DNA from: Trichostrongylus colubriformis
Taxonomy: Eukaryota; Nematoda; Chromadorea; Rhabditida; Trichostrongylidae
Direction of reading: 5' to 3'
DNA: 64,000 nucleotides
NCBI GenBank assembly: GCA_963978905.1
Contig: OZ022257.1
Coordinates: forward strand, 50,176,873-50,240,872
The notes beneath the pieces are model-generated. The model searched no databases, was not told the origin of the DNA, and worked only from the letters and a program-made list of their open reading frames with translations. The position numbers and the translations under genes were made by a program. Positions 1-10,310 of this stretch are shown here, piece by piece; position 1 is the stretch's first letter, and each line of letters opens with the position of its first letter.

Positions 1-289
1 CACTATTGTTGCAGTGCGCTCATCCGGCTAATAACACAATCCGTTCATTGTGGGCGGGTTTTCTCCCATTTCAAATGTGTCCAAAAGAATTGAAACACTG
101 GTCACTTCTACCCATTTCTTTCGTGGTCTCAAGGATGAGCTGTGGCCTAGTTATGAGTTTTTGTTGTGCGCTCCCACTCGTGGTGGGTTTCACCCACTGT
201 GGCCAGGCCTTTTTCATGACTTCCGAAAACTCACGGCTGACCATACCCACATTTCCCTCACGTTTGGAAAATTTTCGAACCCAACAAGC

Positions 290-470
290 AGTCTGAAAAC
301 GGAGGGTTCCAGAGCACGCTCCACCTACCGTGGGCGGAGCTCAACTTGGTCCATGTGTATTCTTCACTTCTTGTCCCATGCCCTACCCATCGCAAAATTG
401 TCCCCATCTCCACAGGTTGTTCTCATGTTATGAGTAATTTCATGACAGACCGGAGGGACGGACAGACAGA
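290..470. repeat. Dispersed repeat, family C, copy 1
   Basis: This stretch resembles two further copies at about 56140-56290 and 56400-56590. Shared blocks include a 'GTGGGCGGAGCT'-type core, a 'TCCATGTGT' block, 'CCCCATCTCCACAGG' and 'ATTTCATGACAGAC'. No coding potential or terminal repeats were recognised. The surrounding first 700 bases contain no supported gene. Confidence 0.6.
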
Positions 471-779
471 AGAAGCGTTTCATATGTAGTAGCGATGCCC
501 TCAATCTTCGCCTGTCAGTTTTATCGCCTCTACAAGGTACGCAGTAAGTAAAAAACTGAATATTTCTGAGAAGAGTGAAGCCAAAGAAACAAAAATTGAA
601 TGACAAATATTCATAGCGATACTGAACTATATATTATCACCACTTTTCCATTCGACCTCTCGATTTCGGATGACGGCGCTTGGGGTAGGAGTCGATGACG
701 GGTGTGTGCACTCATGACGGAAAATCGCTTCACTGCGTTGCACTCGCGGCGCCATCAGTACGACTTACCGAATCGATTG

Positions 780-1225
780 CCCTTGGGAGCTCGGCAGAGC
801 GTGGCTGCGTCACCTCTGCACTCCCACTCATGCCACAGTGCCTCCTGCACCCATGCTACCCTGCCTCCTCCACCCATGCCATACTGCCTCGATTGAAGGC
901 TGCCATGCCCTTCCACTGGTACTCGCACCTGCAGAGCCGCTAGTTGCGCGCGGTCGACTACGTGCGTGCTGTCATCGACTTGTACCCCGAACATCTATGC
1001 GCCCATCAGAAATCAAGAAAGCCTAGTCGAAAAATGATGGTAACATACACAATGTTCAGTTGTTGACGAAGATATTTGGTTTTTCTACAGCATAAGGCCG
1101 CAGTCATACTCACCGCCGGCAGGGTGTGGCTGCGTCCACGGGCGCGAGGGAAAGTGGCATGGGCGGAAACGCAGAGATGCGCAGCCACGCCCTGCCGCCG
1201 GCACCGCAGAGCGCGACCGCTGCCA
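780..1225. repeat. GCCGCG-type palindromic MITE, copy at 1096-1220, plus related GC-rich sequence upstream
   Basis: A GC-rich island begins with GGCCGCAGTCATACT and ends near GCCGGCACCGCAGAGCG. It is a diverged member of a palindromic family seen better at 31620-31793 and 38981-39152. The 780-900 stretch repeats short CCTCCTGCACCCATGC-like units. It is probably a non-autonomous DNA element and has no ORF of its own. Confidence 0.55.
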
Positions 1226-1574
1226 AATAGCATTGGTTGTGCACACTGTAGAGATATTATAGTACAAACTCGATCTAGAACTACTACATATGGGCTATTT
1301 CGGAGAAACATTCACATAATATCTTATTCCTTTAATGTAGTCATGCAAATCGCCACCGATTTCCTCATTGCATTTCAAATTGTTCATGCCACTAACTTCG
1401 TTCAAATCGTTCATGCCACCAACACTGAAACAATGCCCTGATTTCAATTATGATTTTCAAACATATAAAATTGCAAGTAAGTGGAGCCATGAAATTTAAA
1501 ACCTCCCATGCGACGGTATTCCCATGTGCATTTTGGTGAAAAGATTTGAATCGCTAGACAGTGTTCAGTTTGTG

Positions 1575-1830
1575 AAAGCGCCTGCGTTTTCGGCCATCAG
1601 GCGATCAGCCGACTGGGAAAAATGAATAAGATACAATTGATTGAGCCATTAGGCATATCTGAGCCCAGTCAATACGTGTCTTGCCCTCCTGATCGCCCAG
1701 TCGCGCTATCAGGCGATTAAGCGATCATTTGATTGCCTAATCGGCTGTTCGCAGGATCCTGCAATCGATAAATGTCTTTTTCTTTTGGTCTGATCGCCTG
1801 ATCACCCACCTAGATCGCGGGCTCTGAGCA
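1575..1830. repeat. GCGATCAG/CTGATCGC-rich region
   Basis: The octamer-like motif GGCGATCA and its complement TGATCGCC recur several times on both strands here, which suggests an eroded inverted-repeat element. No TIR boundary could be placed. Nothing coding was recognised between about 1230 and 2600. Confidence 0.35.
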
Positions 1831-2074
1831 GTACCTCACCGGAGTATAGACGAGCACGAGGCTTCATCGGCTGCCCACACGCGCATTCTCATATCCGCCT
1901 AGCTGCCTGTGCGCCAAATTTTTGCGCATTTATTCTTCCCGCCTCGCCTACACGCCTTAATCGCCAACTCTGAACACTACCTTAGCCGTCATCGTGTGTT
2001 CTATGAAGTGCTGTGATTTCTACTAGAAATCCGTGGATCTCGGCTGGATTAGTCGAAGATAGATGACTGTCGAT

Positions 2075-2290
2075 TTGTCGCATTTTCGCGCGGCAGCTCG
2101 CGGAGAGCAGCGCGGCGAGCGCGAGCCGCGTGCAGCTTATCTGTTCAAACAGCAACATCAACAACAGGCGATATTCCGAAGCTTCCAAACTGCAATCTTT
2201 GAAGATCCCTCAAGTTACTGGCCCATTGCGTTTTGAGCGGAGTCGCAACGTTTTGAGCGGAGTCGCAAACGGCGGCGCCGCGAGTGCGAC
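2075..2290. repeat. MITE family E, copy 1, with an internal 20-bp tandem duplication
   Basis: This segment is an inverted relative of 33775-34005: 'GAAGCTTCCAAACTGCAATC' here matches the complement of 'GATTGCAGGTTGGAAGCTTC' there, and both carry GC-rich CGCGGC arms. At 2229-2268 a 20-bp unit (CGTTTTGAGCGGAGTCGCAA) occurs twice in tandem. It is non-coding. Confidence 0.6.
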
Positions 2291-2638
2291 GCCGCAAAGC
2301 AAAAATTTGACCAATTGACCCCCACCCGTCGAGGATATAATCTATATTGTGCCTTGACATACCATTAGTCATATACACAAGTACGTTCACTAAAGTACCT
2401 ATGGAAAACAGATGATTTTTCTGAGATTCTTGCTGAATTAGAGGTCTCAGGGGCTAATCAGCAACTGGACAGAATACGAAGTAGGGCATTTGCCAGGTTC
2501 CCGAAAATATCCTGCTCATCAGTTAGCTATCACTGGGTGGTCTTAGTAATGTACTGATTTCGAGTGCGTGTAATCGATATCCATTCAACGTGTACGGCGA
2601 GTGAGCACCTAGAGGTATGGAAGTTTGGAAAGACTTAC

Positions 2639-2690
2639 CATACAAAGAAGGTACTCAGAAGTAGAAGCATGCGATGAAAATGAACCTTAC
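2639..2690 (-). CDS. Candidate first exon encoding a signal-peptide-like start
   Basis: On the minus strand a good acceptor (TATTTCAG) is followed 20 bases later by an ATG and then MLLLLSTFFV, ending at a strong donor (GTAAGT) in phase 2. This is what a trans-spliced first exon of a secreted protein would look like. No convincing second exon was found. The nearest phase-compatible acceptor would need an intron of only 30 bases and gives a protein of about 36 residues. The function is unknown and the exon may be chance. Confidence 0.28.
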
Positions 2691-4959
2691 CTGAAATACC
2701 TTCGCATCCTTTTCTATATCAGTCCAACATGATAGTGCATACCGCGAAGATGTAGTCGTGTAGAGCCATAAGTACGTCTATTGTTTCACGTAAAAGGTCA
2801 CTTTCAGCGTTCTCTTTCGAAAAAAGCCTTCAAATGAAAGATTCACGTGACTGCCTTCGTTGGGTAATTTGACGCTCGACGAAAAGCTGCCAGACAGGGT
2901 GGCGTACTAGTTGAGTCCTGAAGGAATTACGCCCGAAATAGGTCTGGAGCACCATTGTCGCTTGAGGACCCATATGATAGGACGGGCATAGCTCATAGGA
3001 TAGCGTCGCATGCTGAACGTCCCAGAATTTTTGTGCCAAATGGACACACACCAAGCTGGTTATGCATAGATTGAGGGGCGAGGCACCTTTATCTCGTCGG
3101 AGCGGCGCATGACACTGGTTTCATACTCATCGGGCAGCATGCGGGACTCCGTAACGCGAACTTTCTGTCCTGATTACACACCAAGAGGGCAGGGTAGAAT
3201 AGATACAGAACAGCGTCGGGCTTTTTGACACCGGTCTATGCCTTTCCTATTCTGCTCTTTCCATAAGGCTGAGCTCGTTCTCTCGAAACTAATTTTCTCT
3301 CCCAATGACAAACGAACTGTTGCTACTACTTTTTAGGGGCTACAAATCTAAAAGTAAGGGTAAATTACAGGAAAATGCTAGAAGAAACTACCAGCCATTC
3401 TAAATTTTATTTATTTATTTAATTTATTACACGAGCAATTTTCTGCGGATACAGATTACAAACGAACCTAAACAATAAGTTCCAAGTGACCACTCATAAA
3501 CAGAGCAATGAAGGAAAGGATAAGTTATAAAAAAGGATTTCACGGATTCAGGTACTTATCCAAATTTTTTAGAAGTGTTGTAAGACGCTATGAGTGTGTA
3601 TTGGGCATCAGTTTTCGATAGTCCAGAAACGAAAACACGTCATGCGAAACAACAATCAAATAAACATGTTACACGAAATGCAATCACAAACGAATCGAAA
3701 ATACACAGATGCACCAAAGCATCCGGAAGTTGGGTAGTGCGCGCGCAACTACTGTAGCGCGAGTCGCGGTCTGCAATTTTGCGATAATTCGATCGTGTAG
3801 ACCGTGTGGGTCGTCGGTAGCGGCCGAACCGGACGGTTCGGACGGTGCGGACGCTCCACAAGGTATAACCTCAGCCTAAAGGGGGGTCGTATTCACGAAA
3901 GGGGTGCCACCCACTAACTGTTCCAATGCCAGGCCATCCAACTATCCATTCGACCATCATCACTGCGGGAACGCTGACCTTGTATCCTGTGAGTTTTCTT
4001 CGCTTCGTTGAGCAACTGCCATGAGTTATTCCACATTTTTGCACCGGCTCGCAGTAGTTTTGGCGTAGGTTGAAGACAATCTTCTGATGTGCATATACTG
4101 ATGCCACTGCTGGAAAGCATTGCAGCAAACTGGTCAAAATTTGTTTCTTTCCAAGCAACTTTTGTCACCCATTTTCTGGGGCTTCAAAACCATCAAGCTC
4201 TATTGAGACCGGTTTTTTGCTTCATGTATGTGATACTATGAAATGCAAAAGACCGTTTTGAAAAAAGCTCACCATGACTCACGGGCCTTCTTTTTGTGAG
4301 CAAGGGCTTGAATCTCCTGAATTGTACTAGTGCCTTTCTTGAAAAAAAAAAAGACATTGGATCGGTTCCACATTCAAATCACTTCGCTGTTGATCGATGA
4401 AAGGGTTGTATGCAGCAGAAAAATATGACAGGTGTGATTAAGCGCACTTGGTGAAATTGCACACAATACAGCCACAGTACGCGATTCCCCTCTTTCCCAA
4501 GAATAGTAAAGGGAGACTACAAGCCTGGATGGGGGAAATATCTCATTAATGAAAAATCTGAATTTTAAGTGTACTTTTCACAAAGAAAAACCTTAATATT
4601 GAATGTACCTCTCACAGGTTTGCGCCCATTTTCACTATAGGATATGACTGGAACAAGCTTAAAAGCCCATATTGGCATTCCGCTATATTTCCCCGAAAAT
4701 TAACCACGCACGCTTTTTAGTGCTTTCGGAGCCACCATTTAGTGATAAGTCGATGTCAGACGTAGTGCTGTTGCATGTCCTTTAATTGGGTCTATCGCGA
4801 ACTTTTTTGGTAACAGTAATTGCATGCTGGAATTTTCAGTCACGCTATCAATTTTTTTTCATCGAACGATTTATTACACAAAAGACATTCAGGACAAATA
4901 GAAGGTAACTGTGAGCTACTCGCAGTCCGACAGTCCTTTACACAGCTTCGCTCCACCAT

Positions 4960-5320
4960 CTAATTGCTACTCATGCCGAAACATTTCATAAGGTCAACGG
5001 TTTCCGTATTTTTCGAAACGGCACTTGGGCGTGGAACCAGCATCGATTAGCTTAAGGGGAATCTGGCACGGAGAATGAGTTTTTCTGCCACCAATATATA
5101 TTGTATTCGCTTAGTAAGGGCCGCACGGAAATTCCGACACCAAAAGTGAGAAGCCGACTACGATACAGCTCCTCAAATCGGCGGAAGACGGAGAAGGTTC
5201 TTCGGGTGTGTGCCCCGCCCCGTCGTCCGCCGCGAACGGAGAACGAGAGTCGGACTGTTCACCCAAGTTTTCGTTCCCGCAAACGATTCAGCTATGAAGT
5301 CGTACTTGAATCAACAAATT
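4960..5320. repeat. Half copy of palindromic MITE family P1
   Basis: The sequence follows the P1 family pattern: a TATTGTATTC...TAAGGGCCGCA start, a 'CAGCTCCTCAAA' block, then a GC-rich 'CCCCGTCGTCCGCCGC' core. Complete copies are at 32895-33325 and 35850-36285. ORFs across this stretch are repeat sequence, not genes. Confidence 0.6.
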
Positions 5321-5373
5321 CCTAGAGTTCGAGAGGCCGCGCCTGCTGACACCTCATTCGGATTTCGCATTTC

Positions 5374-5601
5374 ATGTCTGGCTATATCGAGAAGCTTCGC
5401 ATGGGCCGAAGTGAACTAGATCTTTCGAAATGTGATCGCACAAGGATGCACACGGTGGTGACAGCGAGAAACCATTCGAACTGCATGGCTCTCGTAACAG
5501 AGCCTGATGGACATCCGTGAGTACTCATACCCATTTCATATTTGAAAAATTGTTCCTGTTCCAGAATCCAAAACTGCTGTGAACGTACCAGAACTTACTG
5601 A
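5374..5601 (+). CDS. Candidate small two-exon gene, family unknown
   Basis: Exon 1 (5374-5516) opens with MSGYIEKLRMGRSELDL, contains two cysteines, and ends at a strong donor GTGAGT in phase 2. A 48-base intron, a normal size for nematodes, ends in TGTTCCAG. Exon 2 (5565-5601) continues in phase 2 and ends PIQNCCERTRTY-stop, giving 59 residues in all. There is no signal peptide or membrane segment. An in-frame TGA just upstream makes the ATG the likely start, but there is no AG acceptor close to it. A competing frame of exon 2 (phase 1) stays open for 35 codons, so a frameshifted or longer gene is possible. I do not recognise the protein. Confidence 0.42.
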
Positions 5602-5707
5602 TGAAGTATCCTATAGCAGGATTGGATCCAGGAGCATCTCAAGGAACACGAACACAACCTTTTCACAGCAGTAATTTAAAATTTACTAGGGGCGACTTCA
5701 GAGTGTC

Positions 5708-5949
5708 GGGTGTGTTCCCCTATGTCAGGATTTCGCACGACGACGAGCAGCGTGCGACGCAGTGTATGCGAGCTGTGCGCGTCACGGTAGTTGGGTCTTA
5801 GGACGATTACACGGTAATGCTAGCGGCGCGATACGCAGTTGACTTGTAATCGTTTCGGGACCCAACAACATGGCGCCTTCAGCGCTCCCGCATTGCTTCG
5901 CTTGCGACACGCCGTGGTGCGAAATCCTGACATAAAGGTACACACCCCA
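5708..5949. mobile_element. Palindromic MITE family D, copy 1
   Basis: The terminal inverted repeats are GGGTGTGTTCCCCTATGTCA at the left and the complement of TGACATAAAGGTACACACCC at the right, with 'TTTCGCACGACG/CGCCGTGGTGCGAAA' just inside. A second copy lies at 44830-45072. It is non-autonomous. The flank from 5950 to 6025 is itself repeated, inverted, at 34285-34390. Confidence 0.7.
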
Positions 5950-6029
5950 TCTCCTAGCGTGTGACCACTTCACAATGGCACCAGCTAGCTACTCGACGCG
6001 CGTGTCGCAATTCGCATAGCGTACACATC

Positions 6030-8050
6030 CCAGCAAATCGATTTGGATTCCAAAAAGGGCACAAAGGGGTAGACTCAGGAAAGTTTTTCGGAAATGTTGT
6101 GCGAGGGCACAACAACGAAAGTTTCGCTCAACCAGTGGGCAGAGAGAAAGCCATATCAGGACCGTTATTCGACAGCTCACTGAGAGCATGTCAATATGCG
6201 CCGACGTCCTTAATCAGACCCTTGGTTAGATCTCTCATGATAATGTTTCGAGAATCATTGTAAAAAAATGTTTCTCATGATGATTTTTTAAAGCATAATG
6301 ATTTTTGTTAAGCGTACGTTTTCAGCATTTCTCACTATTTTTTATTTCGACCTTCAAGTAAAGAAACCATGATCATTCCCAAAGTATTTAAGCAGTGCAG
6401 AACGTACGCAAAGTGTTCGGGCTCAACACGGGAATTTGGCTGGTTTGTTTCGTAGAAGAAAACGGAAAGTGGAATTTTATACCTAATTCGATTCCGTAGA
6501 AAAAAATTTGGACTAAAATACCGATAGTGACGATTCGTGCGCTACTGTATGTTCATCTTATTCACTGGAAACAGGTGTAGTTTTCAGCGACACAATTAAA
6601 TACGACGATTTTCAATTACAGGTGTATTCAAAGTCGAGCCATAAACTGCCTACTACTCTTGAAAAATCTAGGACAACCACCGACTAAAAATCGTGAATTG
6701 GCGCAGATGTGCGCTGAAACGAAGGAGCCATCAAGGTTTTCTCCCATTTCTTCTTCTTTACAGGCATCACCACAATATGGAGCTGATTTTGCCCTTCACC
6801 TGTTGCACTTTCCGGTCATTCACCTCTACACGGATAGTTTCTACATCAGTTGCCTTAGAAATCGCTCTCTCCCGTCGTGCAATCGTTTAAATCACTTGAG
6901 ATCTTATGGTGTACTATTTTCGATAAATACGAAGATTTTCAATAGTTTTGGCAAGTTAATTGTAAGTTATTTGATTAATTTTTGTCTCTCAAGGCTGATT
7001 GATGAAACACTCATGATAACGACATAAAGGCTGCATACAGAGGTGCCAACAGAGTATTATGATTTACTCATAACTATTTGTGCAGGACCTAACGTTTCGA
7101 CTGAATTGCGTTTTCCGGTGCCGTGAAATTCCATCTTTTGAGCGTAAAATCCGCTACCACACTATAATAACAACCAGTAGCATGTAAAGGATATTATTAA
7201 AAGCACGGAGGATTGACGAGGATATTATCATGAGCATTCTACGCTGAGTCTTTTTTGAAAAGCGCCACGGATTCCAATTCCATCCAGAATCGTAGAAGCA
7301 TTTTAATGGGATATGGCCATGGAATGTCTTGATAGGGACAGCCGATGTTCATACATATATGTACAGAGGTGCCAACAAAGTCACCCTTTCTTCACCACTC
7401 TCAAAACTAAATTAATTAAACTTTATCGAATTTTGGTGAGATATTTACCACACCCAAATTGAAGTACATATGTACCTCAGAGCAAAGCCAACATGATGCG
7501 TAGCCCAGACTCGGAGAAACCGCGATTTCATCATCCTCGTTCCCAGCCTTGCTGAGGTCTGCCCACACTAGGTGTTCAAGGGAGTCCGTACTGGATGGTG
7601 CCCCTTGAATATTCTATTAATTTTATTGGTAATTGACCCAAAGAGTAGAAAGTCACCCATTACACTCGGAAAATTTCCCTCGTACCATCATGAACTGCAC
7701 TTGAAAATTATCCGAATTCCAATTCAGCCCTTTCATGTTCAACCTCGAAGATATGGTTAGCTCTGCTAGAGTAGGCGAGATTTGATCCAGAGGCACGTTT
7801 ATGGCGATGACACCTCTTGCAGCTTTTCCATCCGTGCTCAGAAATTTCAAAATAATTTATTTAATCACGTACTAGTACGGTTCGATTACTACGTTTTGGC
7901 AATTGTTGAGTACATAAAACTACGCATAAAAGGTCATTCCCGCAACTTTTTTCCAGCCTTACTCCCCGTCTTGAAAAATAGTCTCTACGCTTCAGAAAAA
8001 AGAATGGAGTTTTCTATCACCCCTCGAATAGATACTGTAGTACGTAATAT
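6030..8050. other. Intergenic stretch, no gene recognised
   Basis: This 2 kb is AT-rich and no splice-bounded coding exon was seen on either strand. A short repeat 'ATGATTTACT...TGCAGGACCT' at about 7057-7092 recurs at about 9770-9802, and 'CAGAGGTGCCAACA' occurs at about 7039 and 7366. No other structure was found. Confidence 0.5.
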
Positions 8051-8051
8051 A

Positions 8052-9437
8052 TTGGGTTGGGGAATAAGTCCCCGCCGTTTTTTTCAACCCCGTTTTTCAC
8101 ATGGTTTCTTCCATCTTTCGACAAAGCTTATATATGCTTTTCATAGAGCTTTTTTTGCTCTACAAAATGGTACTATCTGTTTTTCGATTCCTTCGACTAC
8201 CTAATATTTATGAGGTTTGGAAATGAAGTAAGCTGAAGGCGAAAAATTGGCACTTGCGCACCTCATCTTTCTCGTCTGCCATCGAGTTAAAAAAATTGAT
8301 GTGTATATGTTTCGATAGTGCTTTCTCAGCTCTACAAAATGGTGTTACTATTTATTCAAATTGCTCACCATTTTGCTGTTTTTAAGACCCACAAACGCAG
8401 TACTCGCAAAAGTGTGCACTTTCGTTATCTTCTCTTCCTCGCCTACAATCGCGATCGAAGACAATATCCAGGTATGCATTCGATAGAGCTCTGTTTGCTC
8501 TACAAGATGATGCCACAAATCTTTTGTATACTCTCATATTTTAGCATGTAGAGGTAAGTTTCCACCCTTTTTTCAACTCAAAATTGCGTACTGAAAACGA
8601 ATTCTTTTGGCGCAATGTTTTTACTATTTGATAGGGCTCTCTTCGCTCTACAGAACAATGCTCATAGTTTCTGTTCAAATCAATTTTTGTTATTTTTTAG
8701 ATCATTTAAAAGGAGTGCCAAGTCGACGAAATCGAGCATTTTTGTGTCGATCGGGCTTGATTTCGTCGACTTGATACTCTTTTAAATGATCTAAAAAATA
8801 GCAAAAAATAATTTGAACAAAAACTGTGAGCACTGCCTCGTAGAGCGAAAAGAGCTCTATCGAATGATACAAAATACCTAGCCAAAAAAACTTATTTTCA
8901 TTACGCTATTTCGAAAAGAAAAACAGTTGGAAACTTATTCCTACATACTAAAATATGAAAGAATACAAAGGATGAGTGGTATCGTTTTGTAGAGCAAAAA
9001 AAGCTCTATTGAATGCATACATGCACATCCTCTATTATCCCGATGGTAGGCGAGGAAGAGAAGATAACCACAGTGCACACTTTTGCAAGTACTGCATTTG
9101 TGAGTCTTAAAAACAGCAAAAAGTTGAGCGATCTAAATAAAAGGTAGTACTATTCTGTAGACCTGGAAAAGCTCTATCGAAACATATGCACAAACATTTT
9201 TTGATCTTGATGGTAGGCGAGAAAAATTAGGTGCGCAAGTACCAATTTTTTGCCTCCAGCTCAATCATTTCCAAACCTCATAAATATTAGGTAGTCGAAG
9301 GAATCGAAAAACAGATAATAGCATTTTGTAGTGCAAAAAAAGCTCTATCAAAGACATATATGAGCTTCGTCGAAAGATGAGGGAAACAATGTGGAAAATG
9401 AGGTTAAAAAACAGCGGGGACTTATTCCCCAACCCAA
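8052..9437. mobile_element. Foldback element 1, mariner-type ends
   Basis: The element is an almost complete inverted repeat of about 1.39 kb. It starts TTGGGTTGGGGAATAAGTCC and ends with the complement, flanked by TA on both sides (8050-8051 and 9438-9439) as expected of mariner/Tc1 target duplications. The arms are about 650 bases each and meet in a tight AT-rich hairpin near 8695-8805. Each arm contains four copies of a mini-hairpin, roughly 'ATAGAGC-T/N-GCTCTACAAAATG', spaced about 150-170 bases apart (near 8141, 8311, 8479, 8627 and their mirror images near 8841, 8986, 9154, 9322). No transposase is encoded; the long ORFs in it are by-products of the arms. Confidence 0.85.
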
Positions 9438-9608
9438 TACTAGTACGACTTATATAACTGAATAATTTTTGTAAATAACTGGGTAAATCAAAAATATACC
9501 GTAAATGTACCGATCAGTACTAAAGCTTTTAGCTTCACTGTTCGATGCCGATATTGGAAGCTATGTATGGTAAATATACCATCCAGAAGCTGAGTTAAGG
9601 CGAAAGGG

Positions 9609-9680
9609 GTGTCGGTAGTGTAATGGATTAGCACATATCCCCGGAAAGGATGAAGTGCGGGTTCGAGTCCCGTCCGTCAC
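9609..9680 (+). tRNA. tRNA-like sequence (anticodon position GGA); possible tRNA pseudogene or SINE head
   Basis: A cloverleaf can be drawn: a 7-bp acceptor stem GTGTCGG/CCGTCAC with one T-T mismatch, a D arm GTGT/GCAC around AATGGATTA, an anticodon stem TATCC/GGATG with loop CCGGAAA, and a T arm GCGGG-TTCGAGT-CCCGT. An A box (TAGTGTAATGG) and a perfect B box (GGTTCGAGTCC) are present. The anticodon would be GGA, normally serine, but there is no long variable arm. A functional tRNA-Ser is therefore unlikely, and a pseudogene or tRNA-derived SINE is more probable. Confidence 0.5.
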
Positions 9681-10062
9681 CGAAGCTTTTGCCCGTAACT
9701 CGGCATCCTTGTATTATAGTAACTAACTGGGTAAGTATATATACAAGAGCAGTCATTCGATTATGTACTATGATTTACTTAAAGCTACTTATGCAGGACC
9801 TTAATATGTACAGTACACTAGATTCTGTCAATGGACAGTGACGTCCCTTTGGTGTGGTATCTCTTGAAATGTTGCGAGGTGTCGAAAATCTTGTATGCAG
9901 AGCGCATTTCCGCACTGTTTCGCGCGACTCACTGTCTTTGCGTAGGCAGCGGAACAACATTGTCTTAACGCTTACTCGCCAAGCGACACCCTACGGTCTT
10001 CCTAAGCTTGAAGTTGATCTTTATAGTGTGAACTTCATTGTTCAGCAATAGACTACAGTCTT

Positions 10063-10310
10063 TCAATAGCTTATGAGGCGTTCACGATCACATGAATCAC
10101 AACAGTTCCCTCGAGTATTAGGTTGTAAGCCAATTTCTGTGACTCTTTCTTCGGAATTTTCTGGTAATTTCCAGAAACCTCTGTGGTGGGTATTCGTGGA
10201 GTAGCATCCTGTAGAATTGAGCAAATTATCTGGATTTACCTTATCCACACGTCTGAAGGGACGATTTTTCGAGGACTTTGATTGTTCCTCTTCCACGATT
10301 GTCGCCCAAG
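10063..10310 (-). CDS. Gene B, terminal exon
   Basis: Enters with two bases completing a proline codon from the 18188 exon. The ORF is open through to the TGA at 10065-10063. It contains several Cys near the end if read through, or ends NLILEGTVVIHVIVNAS if the 31-base intron is removed. Confidence 0.45.

Noticed and set aside
7782..8204. 140-codon ORF overlapping foldback element 1
   Set aside because: More than a third is the arm of the foldback element; the rest has no coding signature.
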